Positions 35,977-43,929 of a DNA stretch of 58,302 bases are shown here, piece by piece (within the stretch, counting starts at the first letter, position 1; every line of letters begins with the position of its first letter). The notes under the pieces were generated by a model. It searched no databases. It had not been told where the DNA came from and saw only the letters and a list, made by a program, of their open reading frames with translations. The DNA is from GCA-2717185 sp964474755 (GTDB lineage Bacteria > Pseudomonadota > Alphaproteobacteria > UBA8366 > GCA-2717185). The stretch is from NCBI GenBank assembly GCA_964474755.1, contig CAYYUG010000017.1, positions 1 through 58,302 on the forward strand, written 5' to 3'. Both the position numbers and the translations under genes were made by a program.

Positions 35977-37431
35977 ATGATGGAACTTTGCGATTTTGAC
36001 GCGACCGCTTTGCGCGAAATGATTGGTGCGGGACAAGCTTCACCTCTTGAAGTGTTGGATAGCTGCATAGAACGGATCGAGGCAGTGAACCCAGCTCTAA
36101 ACGCGATGGTCGAATTGTGCCTTGATTCGGCGCGGGACGAGGCGAAGCGTGCCGAGACAACGATAGCGACGGGTGCAACGTTGGGTCGATTGTTCGGGCT
36201 GCCCATTGCTGTCAAAGAAGCCGAAGACGTTGAGGGATTGCGCTCGACCAAGGGCTCACCGCTCTTTGCCAATGTGATTGCTGAACGTGATTGCGCGATG
36301 GTGGCGACCATCCGCGCTGCGGGTGGCATCATCGTCGGCAAAACCAACGTGCCGACGTTGACCAATGGACTGACAACAGAAAATCCGATCTATGGGTTGA
36401 CACGCAATCCGTTCGACTTGGAGCGTACCTGCGGTGGTTCCTCTGGTGGTGCGGGGGTTGCGTTAGCGGTGCGGATGGTGCCACTCGCGACGGGATCCGA
36501 TCTCGGTGGCAGTATCCGGGGACCGGCTGCGGTCAGCGGCATCGTGGGACTACGTCCGACGGGAGGCCTGGTCCCTTCCGAGGGAAAATCGATGGGCTGG
36601 AACGGCATGTCTGTATTGGGACCGATGGCCCGCACTGTCGGCGATACGCGGCTATTCCTGCAGGGGATGATGAGCGATGATAGCCGTGATCCGCTGAGCG
36701 GGCCAATTGATCCAGCCTTAAGGGAGCCGGCAAATCAAGTTGATGTCAGCGCTCTTAGGGTTGCGGTAAGCCCTGACCTTGGCATTGTCATGGCGACCGA
36801 TGATTCCCGAGCGACTTTCCGCTCGAAAGTGGCCCAGTTTGCGAGTTTATTTGCAGCATGCGACTGGGCCGAACCGGACATGTCCGGTATTCACGAAGCC
36901 TATCTAAAGCTTCGGTCGTTGGTTCAACTCACACGGTATACAGCGCATCTGAAGGACCGTTCAGGACTGACACCGCAAGTCCGCACTGACCTGCGCCGCG
37001 GCGATGCGATGACTGCGAAGGATGCCGCTGATGCGATGGTTGTGCAGACAAATATATTTCGTCGCTTTCAAGCCTTCTTCCAGGATTACGACCTGCTGAT
37101 CACGCCAGGCCGTACACTGCCGAATTACACTTTGGCGGAAATAGACGAGGCCAATGCCCGGCTGTCCGCGGAGGAGGCGCAAGAGAAGAACGACCTTTGG
37201 GCGGGACGCGGCAATATCACCGCCCCTATTACTATGATGGGCCATCCGGCGGTGACCCTGCCGGCAGGCAAGGATCCGCAAGGTCTACCTTTCGGCTTGC
37301 AAATCGTTGGACCGTATCGCAGAGACAATTTGTTGCTTGGTGCCTGCCACGCGGTTGAAGCATATTTTCAGACAAAGCGCGATCTAGTGCGACCGCTCGC
37401 CGACGTCACGGCTTTTGCCGGTCAGACCTGA
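35977..37431 (+). CDS. Amidase (amidase-signature family)
   Basis: 484-residue amidase-signature hydrolase with the full Ser-cisSer-Lys triad: Lys80 (LPIAVKEAEDVEG), Ser155 in CGGSSGGAGVALA and nucleophile Ser179 in GSDLGGSIRGPAA. The C-terminal ALPA-type region is complete (ITMMGHPAVTLPAG). Substrate is not evident; it is not the GatA type because no gatB or gatC is nearby. Two adjacent ATGs (35977, 35980) are possible, with AGGAT upstream. It stands alone on the + strand among decayed genes. A short stem AGACCT/AGGTCT overlaps the stop. Confidence 0.9.
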   Translation: MMELCDFDATALREMIGAGQASPLEVLDSCIERIEAVNPALNAMVELCLDSARDEAKRAETTIATGATLGRLFGLPIAVKEAEDVEGLRSTKGSPLFANVIAERDCAMVATIRAAGGIIVGKTNVPTLTNGLTTENPIYGLTRNPFDLERTCGGSSGGAGVALAVRMVPLATGSDLGGSIRGPAAVSGIVGLRPTGGLVPSEGKSMGWNGMSVLGPMARTVGDTRLFLQGMMSDDSRDPLSGPIDPALREPANQVDVSALRVAVSPDLGIVMATDDSRATFRSKVAQFASLFAACDWAEPDMSGIHEAYLKLRSLVQLTRYTAHLKDRSGLTPQVRTDLRRGDAMTAKDAADAMVVQTNIFRRFQAFFQDYDLLITPGRTLPNYTLAEIDEANARLSAEEAQEKNDLWAGRGNITAPITMMGHPAVTLPAGKDPQGLPFGLQIVGPYRRDNLLLGACHAVEAYFQTKRDLVRPLADVTAFAGQT

Positions 37432-37510
37432 TAGGTCTCTAGTTTTGCGCGGACGCCGCACGGCATTTTAGTGGCGCGACGTGTATCCAAGCTCACCAAC
37501 ATGCATTTCA
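37432..37510. other. Short spacer before the scaffold join
   Basis: 79 bases after the amidase with no gene. It leads into the 55-base sequence that is repeated on the other side of the N run. Confidence 0.3.
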
Positions 37511-37565
37511 GGTGCGTGTTGAAGGACAGTGTATCGATTTAGATCTTGATCAGCTGATAATAGAA
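37511..37565 (+). repeat. 55-base exact duplicate, left copy
   Basis: The 55 bases from GGTGCGTGTTG to AATAGAA are identical to 37666–37720. They directly abut the N run, so they are most likely the same genomic sequence present at two contig ends. Confidence 0.9.
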
Positions 37566-37665
37566 NNNNNNNNNNNNNNNNNNNNNNNNNNNNNNNNNNN
37601 NNNNNNNNNNNNNNNNNNNNNNNNNNNNNNNNNNNNNNNNNNNNNNNNNNNNNNNNNNNNNNNNN
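37566..37665. other. Assembly gap (100 N)
   Basis: Exactly 100 N, the conventional placeholder for a gap of unknown size. Flanked by identical 55-base ends, so the true gap may be zero, with the contigs overlapping. Confidence 0.95.
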
Positions 37666-37720
37666 GGTGCGTGTTGAAGGACAGTGTATCGATTTAGATC
37701 TTGATCAGCTGATAATAGAA
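37666..37720 (+). repeat. 55-base exact duplicate, right copy
   Basis: Identical to 37511–37565. See the left copy. Confidence 0.9.
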
Positions 37721-37792
37721 TTTCTTTGTCTTGTTGGCGATTCCGCTGACCCCGGTTTCCAACTTGATGACGTTGACGGCCTATAGTTTGGC

Positions 37793-37993
37793 CTAGATTT
37801 TATTTTCGCCATGTACGACAACGGAGGCGAGCCGCCCCTCCCGCATATCTGATGGAGTGAAGCCAAGAACGATCTGGAACGATGTGATTGCACTACCGAA
37901 GGTTGCGTAATAATACCGCACTTCCATGTGACGCAGATGGTCGAGCCCCCAAGGGCCGACCCGCTTACAAAAGGTTTCGATGTAGCCACTCAC
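37793..37993 (-). CDS. Small ORF coupled to the 2-hydroxyacid dehydrogenase, possibly truncated
   Basis: A 66-residue frame starting GTG at 37993, sharing GTGA with the dehydrogenase stop, so translational coupling is likely. The sequence (ETFCKRVGPWGLDHLRHMEV, then a Y-rich and hydrophobic stretch) looks protein-like but I do not recognise it. After its TAG and a second TAG four codons later, the same frame stays protein-like (AVNVIKLETGVSGIANKTKK) to a TAA at about 37700. This suggests a longer gene (about 95 codons) interrupted by two nonsense codons. It may therefore be a pseudogene. Confidence 0.45.
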   Translation of the reverse strand: MSGYIETFCKRVGPWGLDHLRHMEVRYYYATFGSAITSFQIVLGFTPSDMREGRLASVVVHGENKI

Positions 37994-38985
37994 GTCGCTG
38001 TCCCCTCGAAGCAGATATTGTGCAGAGGTTCGCCGCGGTAAAACCGGTCAAGATTATCGGCAATGAAACGCCAGCGCCGATTGTGCATTTCGCCGCTAAG
38101 CGCGCTGTTGTGTGGTGTCATGACTATATTGTCTAGTTCGTTGAATGGAAAATTCCAGGGCGAACGCCGGGGGTTTTTCGGCGTTGGATATCCGTACCAA
38201 ACGTCAATGATGGCGCCGCCGATCGTATTTTCGACTAACGCTTTGTATAGCGACTCTTCGTCGACAATTTGGCCACGACCGACATTAATTAGAACGCCAT
38301 CAGGTTTCATCTGGGCAAACCGCGCCGTGTTGAACAGACCGCGGGTTTCTTTTGATAGTGGCAGGCCGATCAGAACGAAGTCGCTTTCACCAAGCAGTTG
38401 TCCCAATAACTCCATTGAGTCGACCCAGGTGAGCGGCTCTTCCGTCGAACGGATCGTTCGGGTGACGGCGATACAGCGCATTCCGAACGCCAAGGCCCGC
38501 CTCGCGACCTCCTGGCCGATATGACCGTAGCCGACGATACCGACGGTCTTACCATAAAGCTCGCCATGCGTTGGGCCGTAGCCCATTTTGCGCCCTTTCC
38601 AGCCATCTAACCGGAACTTCCGATCTGCTTCACCAATGCGGAATTCCCATTCCAGCATCGTGGCCAAGACGTACTCGGCGATTGTCGTTTCGTGTTCGAA
38701 AGTGTTGCAGAGGTGGCAGCCTGCTGGCAGTGATTCGGGGCCGATCCAATCGTAGCCGGTGAAGGGGACCTGATAGAGCCGTAGCTTTGGCACTGTCGGC
38801 CAGTCGCCCTTGATGAACCCACCAATGAAGGCATCTGCAGTCGGTACAAGTGCGGCAAAATCCTCGAAGGGCTCGCCTTCGATCCAGGTCACGATGTTCC
38901 AGTCAGTGTTGAGGTGTTGCTTGAGATAGTCGGCGTGTGGGGCAGCCATCTGGCCGCCTAGCAATAATGTTAGCGGTTTGGGCAT
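37990..38985 (-). CDS. D-2-hydroxyacid dehydrogenase family protein
   Basis: 331-residue NAD-binding oxidoreductase. The Rossmann motif is VGIVGYGHIGQEVARRA (about 150–166); the conserved Arg lies in LINVGRGQIVDEESL; the catalytic His lies in MTPHNSALSG. Where 3-phosphoglycerate dehydrogenase has its catalytic Glu (DVFxxEP), this protein reads IIDVWYGYP, with Tyr at the Glu position. The ATG at 38985 (MPKPLTLLLGG) is preferred; the frame is open 16 codons further. Substrate unknown. It shares four bases with a small downstream ORF. Confidence 0.88.
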   Translation of the reverse strand: MPKPLTLLLGGQMAAPHADYLKQHLNTDWNIVTWIEGEPFEDFAALVPTADAFIGGFIKGDWPTVPKLRLYQVPFTGYDWIGPESLPAGCHLCNTFEHETTIAEYVLATMLEWEFRIGEADRKFRLDGWKGRKMGYGPTHGELYGKTVGIVGYGHIGQEVARRALAFGMRCIAVTRTIRSTEEPLTWVDSMELLGQLLGESDFVLIGLPLSKETRGLFNTARFAQMKPDGVLINVGRGQIVDEESLYKALVENTIGGAIIDVWYGYPTPKNPRRSPWNFPFNELDNIVMTPHNSALSGEMHNRRWRFIADNLDRFYRGEPLHNICFEGTAT

Positions 38986-39343
38986 GGTATGCTTTCGATA
39001 TAGGGTATCATACCTAGAGAGTTTACGTCGCATGGTAACGTGATCAAACGGTGCTAGTGTTTTGCGTAATCCGTTTTTGTTTCAATATTCTTGCAACGCC
39101 ATGTAAATCGGTATTCAAATTTTCAAGCAGACGGAATATTTCGAGGCGTAACTCGCGAGGATCAACCTAACCAACCCATTGATGTGCCTCTCTTTGGCCA
39201 ATCATTGAATTCTTCAACGAATGCGCCCTTTTGGTGTTTCACAATCAGAATTTTGGTAACCGTTCGCTTATAGTTTTCAATCGGCATTTTTGCTATCTGG
39301 AGAAGACCGTGAAGAGCGAACAGGCAGTGGGGCCTATTGTAGT
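38986..39343. other. Gap without a recognisable gene
   Basis: About 360 bases between the 2-hydroxyacid dehydrogenase start and the end of the MFS gene. I see no convincing frame, hairpin or promoter; the middle is AT-rich. Confidence 0.4.
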
Positions 39344-40543
39344 TTAGCTCTTTTTGTCTTCCGGAATTGTAACGGCGATGGCCACGGCGATGACTACAGT
39401 CGCCGACAGTGCATAGAACACGTTTTCAATTCCCCAGGCGTCGGCGATCAAACCACCTAGCACTGGCACCGCCATGGAAAAAGCAGACTGCGTGCCGAAC
39501 AGCAGGCTCACCATCGAACCCCCCAATCGCGGCGAGGCCTTCTCCATCGCCCAGCTTTGGATTACGGGACGAACGGCGAAAGTCGACACGCCGGCTAGAC
39601 CGATGAGGAAGACAAAGAACGGTAGCGATTTAATCAGTGGTATCAGCGCGATGACTACAATCGATATCGCAAAACTGATGAATAAGACCGGCCGCCGTCC
39701 AAAACGGTCCGACAACCCGCCTGCGAAGGGAGTCGCCACAGCACCACTCATTTGCAATACGGTAATTGATGCTGCTATCCAAAAAGGGTTAGAGGCATAG
39801 GCAGCGGCGACGTAGAGTGGCAGAAAGGTGCGCAATCCGCTCTGTCCGGTGCCACGGAAGCCGGCCATTACGCAAACTTTCCAAACCTCCATATTGCCCA
39901 TTAGCTGACGCAATCCGACCCAATAGTCGCGAAGGCCGCTAGTGGAGGCGGTCTTTGGCATGGCTGGGCTGGCCTTAGCGAAAAAAAACAGCAGTATGGC
40001 TGCGGCGATAGGCACTAAAGCGCAGAAAATTGCCGTATCACGCCAACCCACCGCGAAGATTAGCGCGCCGGCAACCATTGGTGCGATAGCGTCGCCCAGG
40101 CTGGCGCCGATGGTGTGGAAAGAAAGGGCCAGCCCCCGCCGGTTGGCGTAAGACTCCGAGAGGAATGCGATGGCTGCTGGGTGCCACAGCGTATTTGTGA
40201 TCGAGATTATCGAGATGCAGGTTGCCAGCACCCAATAACCCTGAGCAAAGCCAAGCCCAGCCAACCCCAGCCCGCAGATAGTCAGTGAAAAGAGCTTGCA
40301 AGCGGTACGCCGGCCAGTCACGTCGACGATTATGCCGCTGGGGATGTTGGCGACGAAGGCTGCCAGCTGCAAAATCGTAACCAGTAACCCGGTCTGGGTG
40401 TAGTCAAGACCAAGTTCGACCTTGATAAAAGGCAGCAGGATAAGCAGGATCGTCACGCACCAATGCAACGAGGCGTGGGATCCGGCGATGACGAACAAGG
40501 GGCCGTGTTCGGCGGTAGGATTTTCGCGTTCGATGGCGCTCAA
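39344..40543 (-). CDS. Major facilitator superfamily transporter
   Basis: 399-residue integral membrane protein with about 12 hydrophobic segments. The MFS loop motif appears after TM2 (IIVDVTGRRTACKL) and again in the second half (GGLSDRFGRRPVLF), separated by a central cytosolic loop. Substrate is not clear from sequence. The open frame starts at TTG 40543; no better start precedes the first helix. It is divergent from the AtzH-like gene, with 92 bases between them. Confidence 0.88.
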   Translation of the reverse strand: MSAIERENPTAEHGPLFVIAGSHASLHWCVTILLILLPFIKVELGLDYTQTGLLVTILQLAAFVANIPSGIIVDVTGRRTACKLFSLTICGLGLAGLGFAQGYWVLATCISIISITNTLWHPAAIAFLSESYANRRGLALSFHTIGASLGDAIAPMVAGALIFAVGWRDTAIFCALVPIAAAILLFFFAKASPAMPKTASTSGLRDYWVGLRQLMGNMEVWKVCVMAGFRGTGQSGLRTFLPLYVAAAYASNPFWIAASITVLQMSGAVATPFAGGLSDRFGRRPVLFISFAISIVVIALIPLIKSLPFFVFLIGLAGVSTFAVRPVIQSWAMEKASPRLGGSMVSLLFGTQSAFSMAVPVLGGLIADAWGIENVFYALSATVVIAVAIAVTIPEDKKS

Positions 40544-40635
40544 CGCGTTGACCCGATGGTAGATAACAGTACAGACATGCGTGACCGGTGTACTGTTTCA
40601 ACAGATGGATTGCAAACCAGGCTTGGGAGAAACGC

Positions 40636-41013
40636 ATGCAGAAAGTTAATATTCCGGAAGTGGTTACCGAAGTGAAAGAGGTCTTCGAACAATACGAAAC
40701 CGCTTTGCAGGCGAACGACGCCGATACGCTCGATGAATTATTCTGGGATAGCCCCCGAACGGTCCGCTACGCTTTCACTCGGAAACATTATTACGGGCAT
40801 GCAGCGATCTCCGCCTTCCGGCAGAGCCGCCCTTCGGTCGGCACGGACAGGTCTGTGGGCAAGACCGTAATAACCACATTTGGTTGGGACTTTGCGACGA
40901 CCTGTCGTGAATTCGAACGTGATGGGCATCATGGCCGGCAGAGCCAATCGCTGGTCCGGATGCAGGAAGGGTGGCGCATCGTTGCAGCCCACGTCAGCTA
41001 TATGGACGACTGA
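40636..41013 (+). CDS. AtzH/HpxZ-like protein (DUF3225, NTF2-like)
   Basis: 125-residue protein of the NTF2-like fold with the family features VFEQYETALQANDADTLDEL, FWDSPRTVRYAF and VRMQEGWRIVAAHVSYM. AtzH and HpxZ occur beside amidases in cyanuric-acid and oxalurate (purine) breakdown; their biochemical role is only partly known. ATG 40636 has GGGAGA upstream (40625–40630); a longer frame from 40588 is less likely. It is divergent from the MFS gene. An amidase lies 3.2 kb away, not adjacent. Confidence 0.85.
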   Translation: MQKVNIPEVVTEVKEVFEQYETALQANDADTLDELFWDSPRTVRYAFTRKHYYGHAAISAFRQSRPSVGTDRSVGKTVITTFGWDFATTCREFERDGHHGRQSQSLVRMQEGWRIVAAHVSYMDD

Positions 41014-41096
41014 CACAGAATTTTACCGTGCTGTGGTCGGCAAAGGGTTAGGTTTTCGCCACAAAACTGATTTCAAAAACATCCTTGCGGCAGGCC

Positions 41097-41123
41097 TTGG
41101 CTAAGAAATTGAAATTTAGCCAA
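41097..41123. terminator. Inverted repeat between convergent atzH-like and acs
   Basis: TTGGCTAA (41097–41104) and TTAGCCAA (41116–41123) form an 8-bp perfect stem with an 11-base loop in the 160-base space between convergent genes. There is only a weak A/T tract on the + side, so the call is moderate. Confidence 0.4.
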
Positions 41124-41172
41124 TTAGCAAAAATTTCCATGCGCCGGGCTTTGATGAAGCCAGTTCTCTGGT

Positions 41173-43113
41173 TTACCGGTTCATGCGGTTTTCGATCAGG
41201 TCCTCGACGACGGCTGGTTCCGCTAAGGTTGAAGTGTCTCCAAGGTTGCTGAAATCGTCTTCGGCAATTTTGCGCAGAATGCGGCGCATTATCTTGCCGG
41301 ATCGGGTCTTCGGTAGGCCGGGCGCCCATTGCAGCAGATCGGGTGTGGCGATTGGGCCAATCTCCTTGCGCACCCACTGCACCAGCTCCTTGCTCAGTTC
41401 GTTGGTCGGCTCGATTCCGACGTTGAGTGTGACATAGGCGTAGATACCTTGGCCCTTGATGTCGTGCGGATAACCCACAACGGCCGCTTCTGCGACCTGA
41501 TGATGGGCGACCAGCGCGGACTCGACTTCCGCCGTGCCCATGCGGTGACCGGAGACATTGATTACGCAGTTGACCCGGCCTGTTTTTCATTTGTTTGCGG
41601 CTTTGTCTTGGCGGCAGCCGTCGCCGGTGATGTTCTTGCCGGGGTAGGTCTTGAAGTAGGTGTCGACGAAGCGCTGATGGTCGCCATAGACCGTTCGCAT
41701 TTGGCCGGGCCAGCTATCGAGGATGCAGAGGTTACCCGATGTTGCGCCTTCTAGCAGGTTCCCGTCGCCATCAACTAGGGCCGGCTTAATGCCAAAGAAA
41801 GGCCGGGTGGCGGAGCCGGGCTTCAACTCTGTGGCACCGGGTAGTGGTGTGATCATGATACCGCCAGTCTCAGTTTGCCACCAGGTATCTACGATCGGGC
41901 AGCGGCCGTCTCCGACGACGTTGTAGTACCAGAGCCACGCTTCCGGATTAATTGGCTCGCCAACTGAGCCAAGCAAACGCACCGAACTGCGGCTGGTCTT
42001 TTTGACCGGCTCATCGCCCTCGCGCATCAACGCACGTATTGCGGTCGGTGCTGTGTAATAGATATTGACCTGGTGTTTGTCGCAGACTTGCCAGTGGCGG
42101 CTGGCGTCGGGATAGTTAGGCACGCCTTCGAACATAAGGGTCGTTGCACCGTTCGCCAGTGGGCCGTATATGATGTAGCTATGACCGGTGACCCAGCCGA
42201 CGTCCGCTGTGCACCAATAGATGTCGCCATCGTGATAATCGAAGACGTACTGGTGGGTCATCGACGCGTAGACCATATAGCCGCCAGTCGTGTGCATAAC
42301 GCCTTTTGGTTTGCCGGTCGAGCCCGAGGTGTAGAGGATGAACATTGGATCTTCCGCCTTCATTACCTCGGCGGGGCAGTCTGACGATGCGGTCTCCATC
42401 AAATCGTGGTACCAGATGTCGCGGCCAGCTTGCCATCCAATATTTGCATCGGTGCGCCGAACCACCACACATTTGTCGATCGACGGGCAGGATTCGAGTG
42501 CGGCGTCCGTGTTCGCTTTTAACGGGACCGCCCGGCCACCGCGCAGCCCTTCGTCTGCGGTGATGATGATGTTCGAATCGCAGTCATGGATGCGTCCGGC
42601 CAGTGCGTCCGGGGAAAATCCACCGAAAACGATCGAATGGATCGCGCCGATCCGAACGCAGGCCAGCATCGCAACGGCGGCTTCCGGAATCATCGGCATA
42701 TAGATGGTGATGCGGTCACCCTTTTTGGCGCCAATTGATTTTAGCCCATTGGCGAACTTACAGACCAACTCGTGCAGTTCGCGGTAGGTGAATTTGGCAT
42801 CCTCTGCCGGATCATCGCCTTCCCAGATAATCGCGGTTTGATCGCCGCGCGTTCCCAGATGCCGGTCGAGGCAGTTGTATGCCGCGTTCAAGGTGCCGTC
42901 ATAATACCATTTTACGTGCAGATCGTTGGCGTCGTATGAGACATCTTTGATCTTTGTGTATGGCGTGAACCAGTCGATGCGTTTACCCTGTTCGGCCCAG
43001 TATGCTTCGGGGTCATCCACCGAACGCTGGTACATTTCGAGATATTTTTCGTTGTCCACGTGTGCGCCTTTGGCGAACGATTCGCGGACCGGGAATATTT
43101 CATTTTGTGACAT
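41173..43113 (-). pseudogene. acs: Acetyl-CoA synthetase, interrupted by an in-frame TGA
   Basis: Reads as full-length Acs (646 codons) in one frame, but codon 509 is TGA (41587–41589). Upstream, all N-domain motifs are intact (YTSGSTGKPKGVMHTTGG, WWQTETGGIMITPLPG, TGDGC). Downstream the frame continues with NVSGHRMGTAEVESALVAH to the catalytic Lys607 (TRSGKIMRR). The stop replaces the Trp of the DGYYWITGR motif, and the neighbouring residues are also abnormal: K-A-A-N-K-stop-K for E-D-G-Y-Y-W-I, and GRVNC for GRVDD. The upstream product (508 residues) would lack the hinge and Lys needed for adenylation. Either a pseudogene or a local sequence error. Confidence 0.85.
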
Positions 43114-43538
43114 GGTTTAAGCGCTCTCCCTGACCTGTCCGTTTTTCGCGCGGCGATCATAATGCCACGTCAACGACTCTTCTATGCTTCATAATGTCAT
43201 ATATTAAACGTCAGACAAGCGTCGGAAGAAGGCTGGGAATTATGCAGTTGCAACTCACCACCTGGCCGGAAGTTGAGGCATGTCTGGAGGCCTCGTGCCA
43301 ACCGGATCTGCCGAGCATCGTGGTCCGATGAGACCGATCGGCACTGACGGTCTGACTGTTGAGTTCATCGGCTAACCTCATGGCGAGAAGACGGTCACCG
43401 CTGCTGTCAAGGATCTCAGTCAAACAAAGATCGGTTCCTGGCGGCGGGTCCGGGGTGATCAAAATGCGCGACAAAACTGTGTCGAAGGACTGTAATGTTT
43501 CTGATTGGCGGCGTGTTTGGCACGGGGTAGGTGTTACT
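43114..43538. other. Gap upstream of acs without an intact gene
   Basis: About 425 bases. Short protein-like stretches occur on the – strand (LSRILITPDPPPGTDLCLTE within a frame spanning 43211–43606) but no complete gene, domain or ribosome site is evident. Probably eroded DNA; the acs promoter should lie at its left end. Confidence 0.35.
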
Positions 43539-43926
43539 CTGGGTCTCTTCGACTTCTCCCGCATGGATCCGCCGCACAAAGCTGCGGAACCATGGGCCAT
43601 GCGCAACTAGACTCGTGTCCACGCTGCCGATCCACTGCGGCAGGAATAGGGTCAAGGTTCACGAGAACGCGTTCTTTCTGGAAAAGGGCTTTTAGGTTGG
43701 GCCGGGACCGAAATGTAACGTCAACTTGTTACCGAGGGCGATAGTGCGGGAATTGGTCCATGTGGCGCAGACCAAGTCTGTCGATCTTGGCGGGCTGCAT
43801 GCTTTCAAGGGCAGCCAGAAATACGCCAACCTGGACGGTATCGATCTGACCAAGTTCGACCACGATATCAATTGGAGCGGGCAGACCAAAGTGTTGATCT
43901 CGTCAGTGGATTTGAAACTCACCTAA
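43539..43926 (+). pseudogene. Decayed DM13-domain protein gene
   Basis: The 3' part is clearly DM13-like in one frame: VKVHENAFFLEKGF, a TAG (43693–43695), then VGPGPKCNVN … KSVDLGGLHAFKGSQKYANL, DGIDLTKFD and VLISSVDLKLT to a TAA at 43926. Compare the DM13 pattern VDLG-LKG-x2-G-Q-Y … DLSxYxxVVIWC. The expected start of the domain is found in two other frames (GLFDFSRMDPPHKA; CGTMGHAQLDS), so at least two frameshifts and one nonsense codon separate the parts. The usual Cys of IWC is missing (NWSG). DM13 domains are thought to take part in redox or electron transfer. Confidence 0.55.
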
Positions 43927-43929
43927 AGG

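Noticed and set aside
41587..41589. UGA read as tryptophan (genetic-code change)
   Set aside because: TGA is used as an ordinary stop by many intact genes here (for example dnaN, lnt, hemC, hemD and tsaD), and conserved Trp positions elsewhere use TGG.
41587..43113. acs broken by a frameshift
   Set aside because: The two open pieces are in the same frame; the interruption is a single in-frame TGA, not a shift.
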